Shown: positions 34,956-43,493 of the stretch, one piece after another | Numbering within the stretch: position 1 is the stretch's first letter | Layout: every line of letters starts with the position of its first letter | From: Ferruginibacter sp050611725 | GTDB taxonomy: Bacteria > Bacteroidota > Bacteroidia > Chitinophagales > Chitinophagaceae | Length of the DNA: 64,000 nucleotides | Direction of reading: 5' to 3' | Assembly: GCF_050611725.1 (NCBI RefSeq) | Contig: NZ_JBODJB010000001.1 | Location: 2,232,001-2,296,000 of the forward strand | Notes under the pieces: model-generated | Database searches by the model: none | What the model saw: only the letters and a program-made list of their open reading frames with translations | Told to the model about the DNA's origin: nothing | Made by a program: the position numbers and the translations under genes

Positions 34956-36073
34956 CCGTATTTTATTTTGGTGCTGACGGTTCGTGGAAGGATGTTTCAA
35001 AAAACGGCTTTATAAGACGCAACACATGTATTTTAAAAGCACTTGTTGAAAATGATAAGGTCGACAAAGTTTTTGTTGTAAAAAAAACTTCCAGGTATGC
35101 TTTCATTCGTTCTTTTTTTAAAAGATCTGCTAACGCAAAAGTTCAGGATATTGTATTCGCTTCAGTATTGCCTGAATCAATTGCAGAAAAGTTCGGTTTG
35201 TCCTTTATTAACAGAAAGATCAATTCATTATTGATAAGAATAAAATGCAAAAAATACGATCCAACCGACTTATTATGGTGTTACTGGCCCAAAGGTTATA
35301 TCGATGCAAAATGTAGCGGATTAAAAGGTAAATTGATTTTTGACGCTGATCATAACATCATCGATGATCCAAATTTACCCCTTCAACACAAAGTTGAAAG
35401 AGAAAAACTGTTGATCGAGATTGGAGAAAAGGCAACATATATTTTATCTTCCACTTTATCAATGATCCACTGGTTTAATGAAAAGGGATTTTCTAATTGT
35501 GTGCGTTTACGAAATGGCGTGTCTTCCGACAGATTTAAAACGAATCAGATAAAATCAAAGAATGCTGCTTTTACTGTTGGCTATTGCGGAACTTTATCCA
35601 AATGGATCGACTATGACCTTTTTGAGCAATTAGTTCAGCGCAATCAGACATGGGATTTTGTAATTATCGGAACTCCATATTTGACCACTGACTGGGAGAA
35701 ATTGAAAGCCTACAAAAATGTACATTTTCTGGGAAGGAAGACAGAATCTGAAGTCGCTGAAATTCTGCCAACCTTCGATGTAGCAATTAATTTATATCTG
35801 CACCATACTGCATTAGATGTAGATAGTATGAAATTATACGAGTATATAGCTGCTGGTGTTCCTGTAGTATCAACTCCATTTCATAATAATTTAAAAACAG
35901 ATTTTTCAAACCTTATATCAATAGGGAATAATATTGCTGAAATTGAAAACCTGATTGAAAAATCTAAATCATTAGGGACAAATACAGAGTATCATACCAC
36001 AAAAAACTTTTTTTTAACCGAGTCGAGTTGGAATAAAAGGGTTAACACATTTATAGATGCAATTGGACAATAA
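34952..36073 (+). CDS. Glycosyltransferase, GT4-like
   Basis: The 373-residue protein has a GT-B-like layout. A first half contains a DADHN motif near residue 130. A second half contains VGYCGTLSKWIDYDLFEQL, then VAINLYLHH and DSMKLYEYIAAGVPVVST, which is typical of the donor-binding end of family 4 enzymes. It shares an ATGA overlap with the previous gene, and its end overlaps the next gene by 17 bases, so translation is probably coupled. Confidence 0.8.
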   Translation: MTVFYFGADGSWKDVSKNGFIRRNTCILKALVENDKVDKVFVVKKTSRYAFIRSFFKRSANAKVQDIVFASVLPESIAEKFGLSFINRKINSLLIRIKCKKYDPTDLLWCYWPKGYIDAKCSGLKGKLIFDADHNIIDDPNLPLQHKVEREKLLIEIGEKATYILSSTLSMIHWFNEKGFSNCVRLRNGVSSDRFKTNQIKSKNAAFTVGYCGTLSKWIDYDLFEQLVQRNQTWDFVIIGTPYLTTDWEKLKAYKNVHFLGRKTESEVAEILPTFDVAINLYLHHTALDVDSMKLYEYIAAGVPVVSTPFHNNLKTDFSNLISIGNNIAEIENLIEKSKSLGTNTEYHTTKNFFLTESSWNKRVNTFIDAIGQ

Positions 36074-37058
36074 AATATTAGTAACAGGTGCTATTGGTTT
36101 TATAGGCTTTCATTTAAGTAATTTCTTTTTAAAGAATGGCTTTACCGTTTTTGGAATAGACAGCATGAATGAATATTATGATATCAATTTAAAAACTTCC
36201 AGGCTGAATATCCTTTCAAAACATGAAAATTTTACTTTTAAACAAGTAGATATTTGCGATAAGCAAACATTGGATAAGTTATTTGCTGAAGAAAAATTTG
36301 ATATCGTCATCAATTTAGCTGCGCAGGCCGGAGTACGTTACAGTATTGATCATCCATATAAATACATCGACAGCAATCTTATTGGCTTCATTAATATTTT
36401 AGAAGCTTGTAGGAATTTTCCGGTGAAGCATATGATCTTTGCTTCGTCGAGTTCTGTATATGGTAGCAATACAAAGATACCTTTCTCCGTATCCGATCAA
36501 ACAGATAGCCCGGTTTCATTATATGCTGCAACAAAAAAGGCAAATGAATTAATGGCGTATTCGTATTCACACTTGTATAATATCCCTATGACAGGCTTGC
36601 GATTTTTTACTGTTTATGGCCCATGGGGCAGACCTGATATGGCCTATTATAGTTTCACAAAGAATATTATAGAAGGGAAACCTATCAAATTATACAACAA
36701 TGGAAAAATGAGAAGAGATTTTACCTATGTTGATGATGTGGTTTCGGGAATCTATGGATTGCTGGAGCACCTGTCGAAATCAAACTTTGCCTGGACGAAC
36801 ACCGAAAAACAAATAGCAATATTTAATATAGGAAACAACAAACCTGTTGAATTAATTCATTTTGTACAAACATTAGAAAATGTAATTGGCAAAAAAGCAA
36901 ATATTGAAATGTTGCCAATGCAAGATGGAGACGTTGTAGAAACTTACGCTGATATAGATTGTCTTAAAAAAATAATAGGCTTTAATCCTAAAACTAATAT
37001 CGAGGAAGGGCTTCAGCAATTTTTTGATTGGTATAAAGTGTTTAATCAGACAAATTAA
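36057..37058 (+). CDS. NAD-dependent sugar epimerase, CapI/UDP-glucuronate 4-epimerase-like
   Basis: This 333-residue extended short-chain dehydrogenase has GAIGFIG at residues 11-17 and the catalytic Y156-AAT-K160. Family phrases include VRYSIDHP, RFFTVYGPWGRPDMA and RRDFTYVDDVV. These match the CapI/GAE group that interconverts UDP-glucuronate and UDP-galacturonate. A hexuronate product would give a carboxylate for the AsnB-like amidotransferases of the locus; that link is inference. The start lies inside the previous gene, which is 17 bases of overlap. Confidence 0.88.
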   Translation: MQLDNKILVTGAIGFIGFHLSNFFLKNGFTVFGIDSMNEYYDINLKTSRLNILSKHENFTFKQVDICDKQTLDKLFAEEKFDIVINLAAQAGVRYSIDHPYKYIDSNLIGFINILEACRNFPVKHMIFASSSSVYGSNTKIPFSVSDQTDSPVSLYAATKKANELMAYSYSHLYNIPMTGLRFFTVYGPWGRPDMAYYSFTKNIIEGKPIKLYNNGKMRRDFTYVDDVVSGIYGLLEHLSKSNFAWTNTEKQIAIFNIGNNKPVELIHFVQTLENVIGKKANIEMLPMQDGDVVETYADIDCLKKIIGFNPKTNIEEGLQQFFDWYKVFNQTN

Positions 37059-38020
37059 TGACTCCGTTACTTTCTGTTGTTGCCCCTATTAAAGATGCGG
37101 CTTTTTGGATTGAACATTTGGTTCAGAAATTATTAGCACAAACTTTAGCAAGTCAAGCCGAAATAATTTTTGTTGATTCAGGGTCGACTGATGGCACCAT
37201 CGATATTCTAAAAAAATATCCGGTTCAGGTTATTCAGATCCGCCCTGATGAATTTAATCATGGTGAAACAAGAAATGTTGGCGTAAGAGCCGCAAAAGGT
37301 AAATATGTTGTTTTAACTGTTCAGGATGCCGTACCTGAAAATGAATATTGGTTGCAATCCTTATTGGATGGTTTTATTGATGATGAAGTTGTAGCTGTAT
37401 CCGGGCAACAAATCGTTTCACACGATCTGGATAAGAATCCGCTTCGATGGTTCAGACCGATTAGCGATCCATCCATAAAAAGAGTGCAATTAAAACCGGG
37501 TGAATTTGATCAGTTAGAACCGGCACGTCAACGGGAAATGGCATCATTAGATGATGTTACGACCTGTTACAGAAAGGAAATAATGGACATCATGCCTTTT
37601 GAAAAAACAGCTTTCGGCGAAGATTTTATTTGGGCAAAAAAAGCATTGCAAAAAGGATATGCCTTGGTGTATAGCGACTTTTCAAAAGTTTACCATTACC
37701 ATCACGACGAGCCGGATTTCGTTTTTAAAAGATGTATGGTTGAATGGCTAAGTATTTACAAGAGTTTTAAATTATTGCCAACAAACCCTGCTTTATCCTT
37801 TAAACAGCAATTATCAATCATTAAACTGTTGTTTACTTTAAAAGAATTATCAATTTCAAAAAAAATATTTTGGTTGAGATTCAATCAAAAAAGTAATGCC
37901 GCTGCAGAAAAAGCATACAAAGAATTTATGCAGGCATATAACAATGGAGATGCAGCCGTAAACGAAGCTTATAATTTATATTGCAATAAAGTGCCCTCAG
38001 CAAAAAAATGGGCAACATAA
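37058..38020 (+). CDS. GT2-family glycosyltransferase (rhamnosyltransferase-like)
   Basis: This 320-residue GT-A protein has SVVAPIKDAAFWIEHLVQ at the start, VDSGSTDGT near residues 41-49 and FNHGETRNVG near 68-77. The acidic site reads TVQDAVP instead of a classical DxD. FNHGxTRN and QDA are typical of a rhamnosyltransferase-like subgroup, but donor identity stays uncertain. The stop codon of the epimerase gene overlaps the first base of this start. Confidence 0.85.
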   Translation: MTPLLSVVAPIKDAAFWIEHLVQKLLAQTLASQAEIIFVDSGSTDGTIDILKKYPVQVIQIRPDEFNHGETRNVGVRAAKGKYVVLTVQDAVPENEYWLQSLLDGFIDDEVVAVSGQQIVSHDLDKNPLRWFRPISDPSIKRVQLKPGEFDQLEPARQREMASLDDVTTCYRKEIMDIMPFEKTAFGEDFIWAKKALQKGYALVYSDFSKVYHYHHDEPDFVFKRCMVEWLSIYKSFKLLPTNPALSFKQQLSIIKLLFTLKELSISKKIFWLRFNQKSNAAAEKAYKEFMQAYNNGDAAVNEAYNLYCNKVPSAKKWAT

Positions 38021-38025
38021 TAAAT

Positions 38026-38862
38026 ATGACGGAAAAGCCTTTGGTCAGCGTTTTAATGACCGCTTACAACAGAGAGAAATACATTGGCGCAGCCATTGAA
38101 AGTGTATTAGCATCAACCTATGCGAATTTTGAGATCATCATTACGGATGATGGGTCAAAAGACAAAACATTAGAAATAGTAAAAGAGTACACAGCAAAAG
38201 ATCAAAGAGTAAAACTATTTATCAATGAAGTGAATCTCGGCGATTATCCTAATAGAAACAAAGCTGCCAGTCATGCTCAAGGTAAATATCTAAAGTATGT
38301 AGATGCTGATGATCTTATTTATCCTTGGGGGCTTGAATTACTCGTGAATATGATGGAACAGTTCCCCGATGCAGGTTGGGGACTATGTTCAATTGAACAG
38401 GATGTTTCCCAAAAGTTTCCGATACAGTTGTCTCCAGCTGAAACATACAGATATCACTATTACAAGTGGGGTATCTTTGCGAAAGCTCCTTTATCAAGCA
38501 TTATAAAAAAAGATGTATTTGATGCAGTAGGAGGTTTTGCCAATTACAGAATGGTGGGTGATTTTGAAATGTGGAATAAATTGGCTCAAAAATTTCCTGT
38601 AGTATTGATGCCACATGGCATTGTATGGTACAGAGAACATGATGATCAGGAATCTAATCATCAAAGAAAATTCAGTTCGTTATATGCTAAACTCGGGGTC
38701 GATTATTTAAGACATTCAGATTGCCCCTTGTCTAAGGAAGATGCTCAGCAGATTATTTCGATGAGAAAAAAAATGTTTGTTAAAAAGATCATTAGTTCGC
38801 TCTTAAAGTTAAAATTCAACCTCGCTGTTGATAATTATAGAATTTTAAAAGAACACTTTTAA
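38026..38862 (+). CDS. GT2-family glycosyltransferase
   Basis: This 278-residue GT-A enzyme has LVSVLMTAYNREKYIGAAI at its start, ITDDGSKDKT and a VDADD metal site. The ATG at 38026 is preferred; an ATG at 38008 would add six residues (MGNIIN) and overlap the previous gene. Later phrases FEMWNKLAQKFPV and YREHDDQES are usual in this group. Specificity is unknown. Confidence 0.86.
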   Translation: MTEKPLVSVLMTAYNREKYIGAAIESVLASTYANFEIIITDDGSKDKTLEIVKEYTAKDQRVKLFINEVNLGDYPNRNKAASHAQGKYLKYVDADDLIYPWGLELLVNMMEQFPDAGWGLCSIEQDVSQKFPIQLSPAETYRYHYYKWGIFAKAPLSSIIKKDVFDAVGGFANYRMVGDFEMWNKLAQKFPVVLMPHGIVWYREHDDQESNHQRKFSSLYAKLGVDYLRHSDCPLSKEDAQQIISMRKKMFVKKIISSLLKLKFNLAVDNYRILKEHF

Positions 38863-38871
38863 GAACAGTTG

Positions 38872-39516
38872 ATGCAAAGAATAAAATACTTTCTTCGAAA
38901 CCCATTACGCTTACTAATAGTGCCAATCACTAAGTTGCCGTATTTCAGGTTTATTCGGGAAACACAGGATTATCAGAATCCGGTGAATTTTAATTTTTGG
39001 CTTGTTCAAAAATTTCTGAATATTGGTGGAAACAGAAATGTTTACTGGCCTGTGCATCCAACAAGTAAAGTTTATGATGCTGAAAATATTATTGTTGGTG
39101 TAGATGCCTATCCCGGAACAATGGGTGGCTGTTACATTACCGGACGTGGCGGATTAACCATTGGTGATTATACTCAAATTGCACCGAATGTTGTAATCGT
39201 TACTGCCAATCATGACGTATATGACTCAAGGAAACATATATTAGCCCCGGTAAAAATTGGCAAGTACTGCTGGATTGGTGCAGGCGCTAAGATCATGCCG
39301 GGTGTAGTGCTAGGAGACTGGACAGTAGTTGGCGCAGGAGCTGTTGTTACAAGATCTTTTGAAGAAGGGTACTGTATATTAGGTGGTGTGCCGGCAAAAA
39401 AAATAAAAGAACTGGAAACAGAAAAATGTATTCCCTTTGAAAATAAGATCAGATATAGAGGATATATCCGTGAAGATAAATTCGAAATATTTCGAAAAAA
39501 ATATTTGAAAGCATAG
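38872..39516 (+). CDS. Hexapeptide-repeat acyltransferase (LbH fold)
   Basis: This 214-residue protein has left-handed beta-helix repeats: ITGRGGLTIGDYTQIAPNV, TANHD with the catalytic-type histidine, IGAGAKIMPGVVLGDWTVVGAG, then CILGGVPAKKI. This is the maltose/galactoside/WcaF acetyltransferase pattern, so it probably O-acetylates a sugar or nucleotide sugar with acetyl-CoA. ATG at 38872 is chosen over the TTG one codon upstream. The stop overlaps the next GTG start by one base. Confidence 0.88.
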   Translation: MQRIKYFLRNPLRLLIVPITKLPYFRFIRETQDYQNPVNFNFWLVQKFLNIGGNRNVYWPVHPTSKVYDAENIIVGVDAYPGTMGGCYITGRGGLTIGDYTQIAPNVVIVTANHDVYDSRKHILAPVKIGKYCWIGAGAKIMPGVVLGDWTVVGAGAVVTRSFEEGYCILGGVPAKKIKELETEKCIPFENKIRYRGYIREDKFEIFRKKYLKA

Positions 39517-40133
39517 TGATAACCATCATCGATTATAATACAGGCAATCTCGGCTCAATAAAAAATATGCTGAAGCGATTAAACGTTGCAGCAGAGATCA
39601 CGGGAGAACCGGATAAAATTGCTACTGCAACAAAATTAATTTTACCTGGAGTAGGTCATTTCGATTATGGAATGCAGCAATTAAATCAAAGTGGTCTAAT
39701 TCCGATTTTAAACAAAAGGGTTATTGAAGAAAAAATTCCGATCCTGGGTATTTGCCTAGGCGTACAACTATTAACTGAAGGTAGTGAGGAAGGAGTTGAA
39801 AAAGGATTGGGTTGGATAAAAGGTAAAACCATTGCTTTTGACAAATCTAAATTGCAATCCAATCAGAAAATACCACATATGGGCTGGACAGATGTGACCG
39901 ATTATACTCAATCGAAATTGTTTGAAGGAATGTACGAAGAACCAAGATTTTATTTTGTGCACTCATTTCATTTAAGTCTGGCCAATGAAAATGACTGTCT
40001 TGTAAAAGCTAACTATGGATACAAGTTTGCTGCAGGTATTGAACATGGGAATATATTGGGTACACAATTTCATCCGGAAAAAAGTCATAAGTTCGGAATG
40101 AAACTTTTGGAGAATTTTTCAAAAAACTATTAA
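39516..40133 (+). CDS. hisH: HisH-like glutaminase subunit dedicated to sugar amidation
   Basis: This 205-residue class I glutamine amidotransferase has a complete triad: C80 in GICLG, H186 and E188 in FHPEKS. In histidine synthesis HisH feeds ammonia to HisF. Here the pair is followed immediately by a WbpG-like sugar amidotransferase. This reproduces the WbpG-HisH-HisF trio known in Pseudomonas O-antigen loci, in which HisH/HisF deliver ammonia to make an acetamidino sugar. No other histidine biosynthesis gene is nearby. The start is GTG overlapping the previous stop. Confidence 0.9.
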   Translation: MITIIDYNTGNLGSIKNMLKRLNVAAEITGEPDKIATATKLILPGVGHFDYGMQQLNQSGLIPILNKRVIEEKIPILGICLGVQLLTEGSEEGVEKGLGWIKGKTIAFDKSKLQSNQKIPHMGWTDVTDYTQSKLFEGMYEEPRFYFVHSFHLSLANENDCLVKANYGYKFAAGIEHGNILGTQFHPEKSHKFGMKLLENFSKNY

Positions 40134-40892
40134 TTGAGAATCAGAGTTATACCATCGTTATTATTGCATAAGGGCGGGCTGATCAAATCCGTTCAGTTTA
40201 AAAACTATAAGTATGTTGGTGACCCCATCAATGCGGTAAAGATCTTCAATGAAAAAGAAGTGGATGAAATTGCTGTCATCGATATTGATGCAACAAGAGA
40301 TAACCGTCCTCCGGATTTTGATCAAATAAAAGAGATTGCCAGTGAAGCTTTTATGCCAATGGCTTATGGGGGAGGTATTACTACAATTGATCAGATAAAA
40401 AAGATACTATTCAATGGCATAGAAAAAGTGATCATCAACAAAGCCTTACATACAAATATCAATCTTGTAACACAAGCGGCTAATTTGGTTGGTAGCCAAA
40501 GTGTTGTAGCATCTATCGATATAAAAAAAGCATTATTTGGTGGATATAAAATTTACACCGACAATGGCAGAAATAGTATCAGTACAAAACCTGAACAATT
40601 TGCCAAAGACCTTGAAAACGCAGGTGCAGGCGAAATTTTGGTCAATAATATCGATGCAGATGGCACTTATAAAGGATTTGACACCAATCTTATACATCAG
40701 ATAACTTCAGCAGTTAAAATTCCTGTAATTGCTATTGGTGGTGCAGGAAATGTTGAGGACTTTTGCAAAGCGAAACAAGCCGGTGCATCGGCAGTAGCTG
40801 CTGGTAGTATGTTCGTTTTTCAGCGACCACATCAGGCAGTACTGATTAGCTACCCGACACAAAAAGAATTAAAAGAAAAATTATTTAAATAA
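40134..40892 (+). CDS. hisF: HisF-like ammonia-channel subunit, cyclase-deficient
   Basis: The 252-residue TIM barrel resembles the cyclase subunit of imidazole glycerol phosphate synthase. The start is a TTG directly after the HisH stop, with no alternative ATG nearby. The first catalytic aspartate of true HisF (in PCLDV) is replaced by leucine here (PSLLL, residues 7-11). The second (SIDIK, D129) is kept. Loss of one catalytic Asp argues that it conducts ammonia and no longer closes the imidazole ring. It pairs with HisH upstream and WbpG-like enzyme downstream. Confidence 0.88.
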   Translation: MRIRVIPSLLLHKGGLIKSVQFKNYKYVGDPINAVKIFNEKEVDEIAVIDIDATRDNRPPDFDQIKEIASEAFMPMAYGGGITTIDQIKKILFNGIEKVIINKALHTNINLVTQAANLVGSQSVVASIDIKKALFGGYKIYTDNGRNSISTKPEQFAKDLENAGAGEILVNNIDADGTYKGFDTNLIHQITSAVKIPVIAIGGAGNVEDFCKAKQAGASAVAAGSMFVFQRPHQAVLISYPTQKELKEKLFK

Positions 40893-42023
40893 ATGGTATT
40901 ATCTAATCAAGATCCGAATTACCGTCAGTGCAGCATAAGCGTAATGGATAATATTGCAGACCCCGATATCAAATTTGATGACAAAGGGATTTGTAATTAT
41001 TACTATGAATACCTGAAAGCAGAAAAAGAACAGGTAAAAAAAGGAGTAGAGGGCGAGAAAGAGTTTAAAGCGATCATTCAAAAAATAAAAGAAGACGGCA
41101 AAGGCAAAGAGTATGATTGTATTCTTGGTGTAAGTGGCGGAGTAGATAGTACATATCTGGCTTATATCGCTGCACAACAAGGACTCAGGGTTTTATGCGT
41201 TCATTTTGACAATGGATGGAACAGTGAATTGGCGGTTCAAAATATCGAAAATATTGTAAGTAAATGCGGCTTTCAATTATACACATATGTAATTGACTGG
41301 AATGAATTCAAAGACATTCAGCGTTCATATTTCAAAGCAAATGTGATAGATATTGAAGCAGTAACCGATATCGCTATTTTTTCTGCATTAGATATTCTTT
41401 GTAAACAGTTCAAAATAAAACATATCATTGATGGAAGAAATGTTGTTACAGAAGTAACATTACCTCCGGCCTGGATATGTAAGAACTCAGCCAACCTTAA
41501 AGACATTCAGAAAAAATTTGGTACGCTTAAATTGAAGTCGTACCCATTAATGAATATAATAAGGAGAAGAGTTGTTGCTAGAACCAAACCTTTTACTTCT
41601 TGGCCAATATTAAATTATATTCCTTACGAAAAAAGTGAAGCTAAGAAAACGATCATTGAAAAGCTGAACTGGCGTGATTACGGCGGAAAGCATTATGAAT
41701 CGGTTTTTACACGTTTTTATCAAGGTTATATTTTACCGGAAAAATTTAAAGTTGATAAAAGAAAAGCGCATTTATCAAATCTTATCTTTTCGGGGCAGAT
41801 AACAAAAGAAGAAGCGTTGGAAGAATTAAAACAACCGATCTATCCTCAGGAATTATTTACAACCGATTATGAATTCGCAATTAAAAAATTAGGATTCACT
41901 CACGAAGAATTTCAGGCTTATTTAAAAGCACCTCAGGTACCGCATTCAAACTTTGAAATGAGCAATTCAATATTTGATGAAGTGCCTGCATTAAAACCTT
42001 TCAGAAAAATATTTAATAAATAA
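40893..42023 (+). CDS. wbpG: N-acetyl sugar amidotransferase (WbpG/PseA-like)
   Basis: The 376-residue protein has an ATP-pyrophosphatase P-loop LGVSGGVDSTYLAY around residues 78-91 and a further HIIDGRN segment. Family members adenylate the amide of an N-acetyl sugar and replace the oxygen with ammonia from HisH/HisF, producing an acetamidino group. It follows HisF with zero gap, and its stop overlaps the next start by one base. The likely substrate is the diacetamido uronic acid made by the three enzymes downstream. Confidence 0.9.
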   Translation: MVLSNQDPNYRQCSISVMDNIADPDIKFDDKGICNYYYEYLKAEKEQVKKGVEGEKEFKAIIQKIKEDGKGKEYDCILGVSGGVDSTYLAYIAAQQGLRVLCVHFDNGWNSELAVQNIENIVSKCGFQLYTYVIDWNEFKDIQRSYFKANVIDIEAVTDIAIFSALDILCKQFKIKHIIDGRNVVTEVTLPPAWICKNSANLKDIQKKFGTLKLKSYPLMNIIRRRVVARTKPFTSWPILNYIPYEKSEAKKTIIEKLNWRDYGGKHYESVFTRFYQGYILPEKFKVDKRKAHLSNLIFSGQITKEEALEELKQPIYPQELFTTDYEFAIKKLGFTHEEFQAYLKAPQVPHSNFEMSNSIFDEVPALKPFRKIFNK

Positions 42024-43027
42024 TGATACATTTTGCAATAATAGGTTGTGGGAGAATCGCACAACGTCATGCTGAACACATCAACAAATTCGGAAAACTA
42101 GTAGCGGTTTGCGATGTAGTTAGAGAAAAAGCAGATGCAATGGCTAAGCAATACGGTGCCAAAGCTTATTACGATACTGCGGAGCTTCTTAAAAATGAAA
42201 AAGATGTTCAGGTTGTATCCATCTGTTCTCCGAACGGTTTACATGCGCAACATTCTATAGAAAGTTTAAAAGCTGGTTATAATGTTTTGTGTGAAAAGCC
42301 AATGGCTATTCATGTGAGTGATTGCGGAGAGATGATAAAAACAGCTGAACAAGCAAATAAACGTTTGTTTGCGATCAAACAAAACAGATTCAACCCACCT
42401 GTAGAAGCGGTAAAAAAAATAATTGATGAAGGCAAGTTGGGAAAAATATATAGTGTTCAGTTAAGTTGTTTCTGGAATCGAAATGAAGATTACTATCACA
42501 ATTCCTGGAAAGGAACAAAGGATATGGATGGCGGAACTTTATATACGCAGTTTAGCCATTTCATCGATTTACTTTATTGGATGATCGGTGATATTAAAGA
42601 TGCGGAAGCATTTACTTCCAATTATGCTCATCAGGGAATCATTGAATTTGAAGATACCGGAGTGGTGATATTGAAGTTTCAAAATGGTGCCATCGGTACC
42701 ATCAATTATACTGTAAACAGTTTTGGGAAAAACATGGAAGGATCGCTAACGATCTTTGGAGAAAAAGGTACTGTAAAGATCGGGGGACAATATTTGAACG
42801 AACTGGAGTATCAGAATATTGAAGGGTATAAAATAGAAAATCTTCCTGCAGGAAATACTGCTAACAATTATGGAAATTATCAGGGCTCTATGAGTAACCA
42901 TGATAAAATATACATGAATGTGGTAGATGTTTTAAAAAATAATGCAAGTATTTCTACCAGTGCATTCGAAGGTTTGAAGACAGTAGAGATCATTGATAAA
43001 ATATATTCTAAGGCACAAAAAATATGA
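42023..43027 (+). CDS. wbpB: Gfo/Idh/MocA oxidoreductase, WbpB/WlbA-like
   Basis: This 334-residue NAD-dependent dehydrogenase has the Rossmann motif IIGCGRIAQRH at residues 5-15 and the family motif CEKPMA. WbpB/WlbA oxidises C3 of UDP-GlcNAc-uronate. The next two genes match the acetyltransferase and aminotransferase of that pathway, which supports this choice over other members of the superfamily. The gene overlaps the acetyltransferase gene by four bases. Confidence 0.88.
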   Translation: MIHFAIIGCGRIAQRHAEHINKFGKLVAVCDVVREKADAMAKQYGAKAYYDTAELLKNEKDVQVVSICSPNGLHAQHSIESLKAGYNVLCEKPMAIHVSDCGEMIKTAEQANKRLFAIKQNRFNPPVEAVKKIIDEGKLGKIYSVQLSCFWNRNEDYYHNSWKGTKDMDGGTLYTQFSHFIDLLYWMIGDIKDAEAFTSNYAHQGIIEFEDTGVVILKFQNGAIGTINYTVNSFGKNMEGSLTIFGEKGTVKIGGQYLNELEYQNIEGYKIENLPAGNTANNYGNYQGSMSNHDKIYMNVVDVLKNNASISTSAFEGLKTVEIIDKIYSKAQKI

Positions 43028-43485
43028 ACGAACCAATCAGATTTCAAAGTAAAATAATTGATGTACAGTTTGGCGAAAATGTAAAGATCGTTGAACCATT
43101 GAATATGTATGGCTGTTCGATCGGAAGCAATTGCTTTATTGGTCCATTTGTAGAGATACAAAAAGATGTAACCATTGGCAATAACACAAAAATACAATCA
43201 CATAGTTTTATTTGCGAATTGGTGACTGTTGGCAATGATTGTTTCATAGGACATGGCGTAATGTTCATCAATGACCTGTTTAGTGGTGGAGGCCCGGCAA
43301 GAGGTGATAAATCAAAATGGAAATCCACTGTTATTGGAAACAATGTTTCAATCGGTTCAAATGCTACAATACTACCCATTACAATTTGCGATAATGTTGT
43401 TGTCGGCGCAGGTGCAGTCGTCACAAAAAATATTACTGAACCGGGTATTTATGCAGGCAATCCTGCAAAAAAATTAAAAAGTTAA
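43024..43485 (+). CDS. wbpD: UDP-3-amino-sugar N-acetyltransferase, WbpD/WlbB-like
   Basis: The 153-residue left-handed beta-helix protein shows hexapeptide repeats such as IGSNCFIGPFVEIQ, IGNNVSIGSNATILP and VVGAGAVVTKNI, ending with YAGNPAKKL. The small size and place between WbpB-like and WbpE-like genes fit acetylation of the 3-amino group of the uronic acid. It begins four bases inside the dehydrogenase gene. Confidence 0.88.
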   Translation: MNEPIRFQSKIIDVQFGENVKIVEPLNMYGCSIGSNCFIGPFVEIQKDVTIGNNTKIQSHSFICELVTVGNDCFIGHGVMFINDLFSGGGPARGDKSKWKSTVIGNNVSIGSNATILPITICDNVVVGAGAVVTKNITEPGIYAGNPAKKLKS

Positions 43486-43493
43486 ATTAAGTA

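Noticed and set aside
39516..40892. HisH and HisF as part of histidine biosynthesis
   Set aside because: No other his gene is nearby, the HisF copy lacks a catalytic Asp, and a WbpG-like amidotransferase follows directly.
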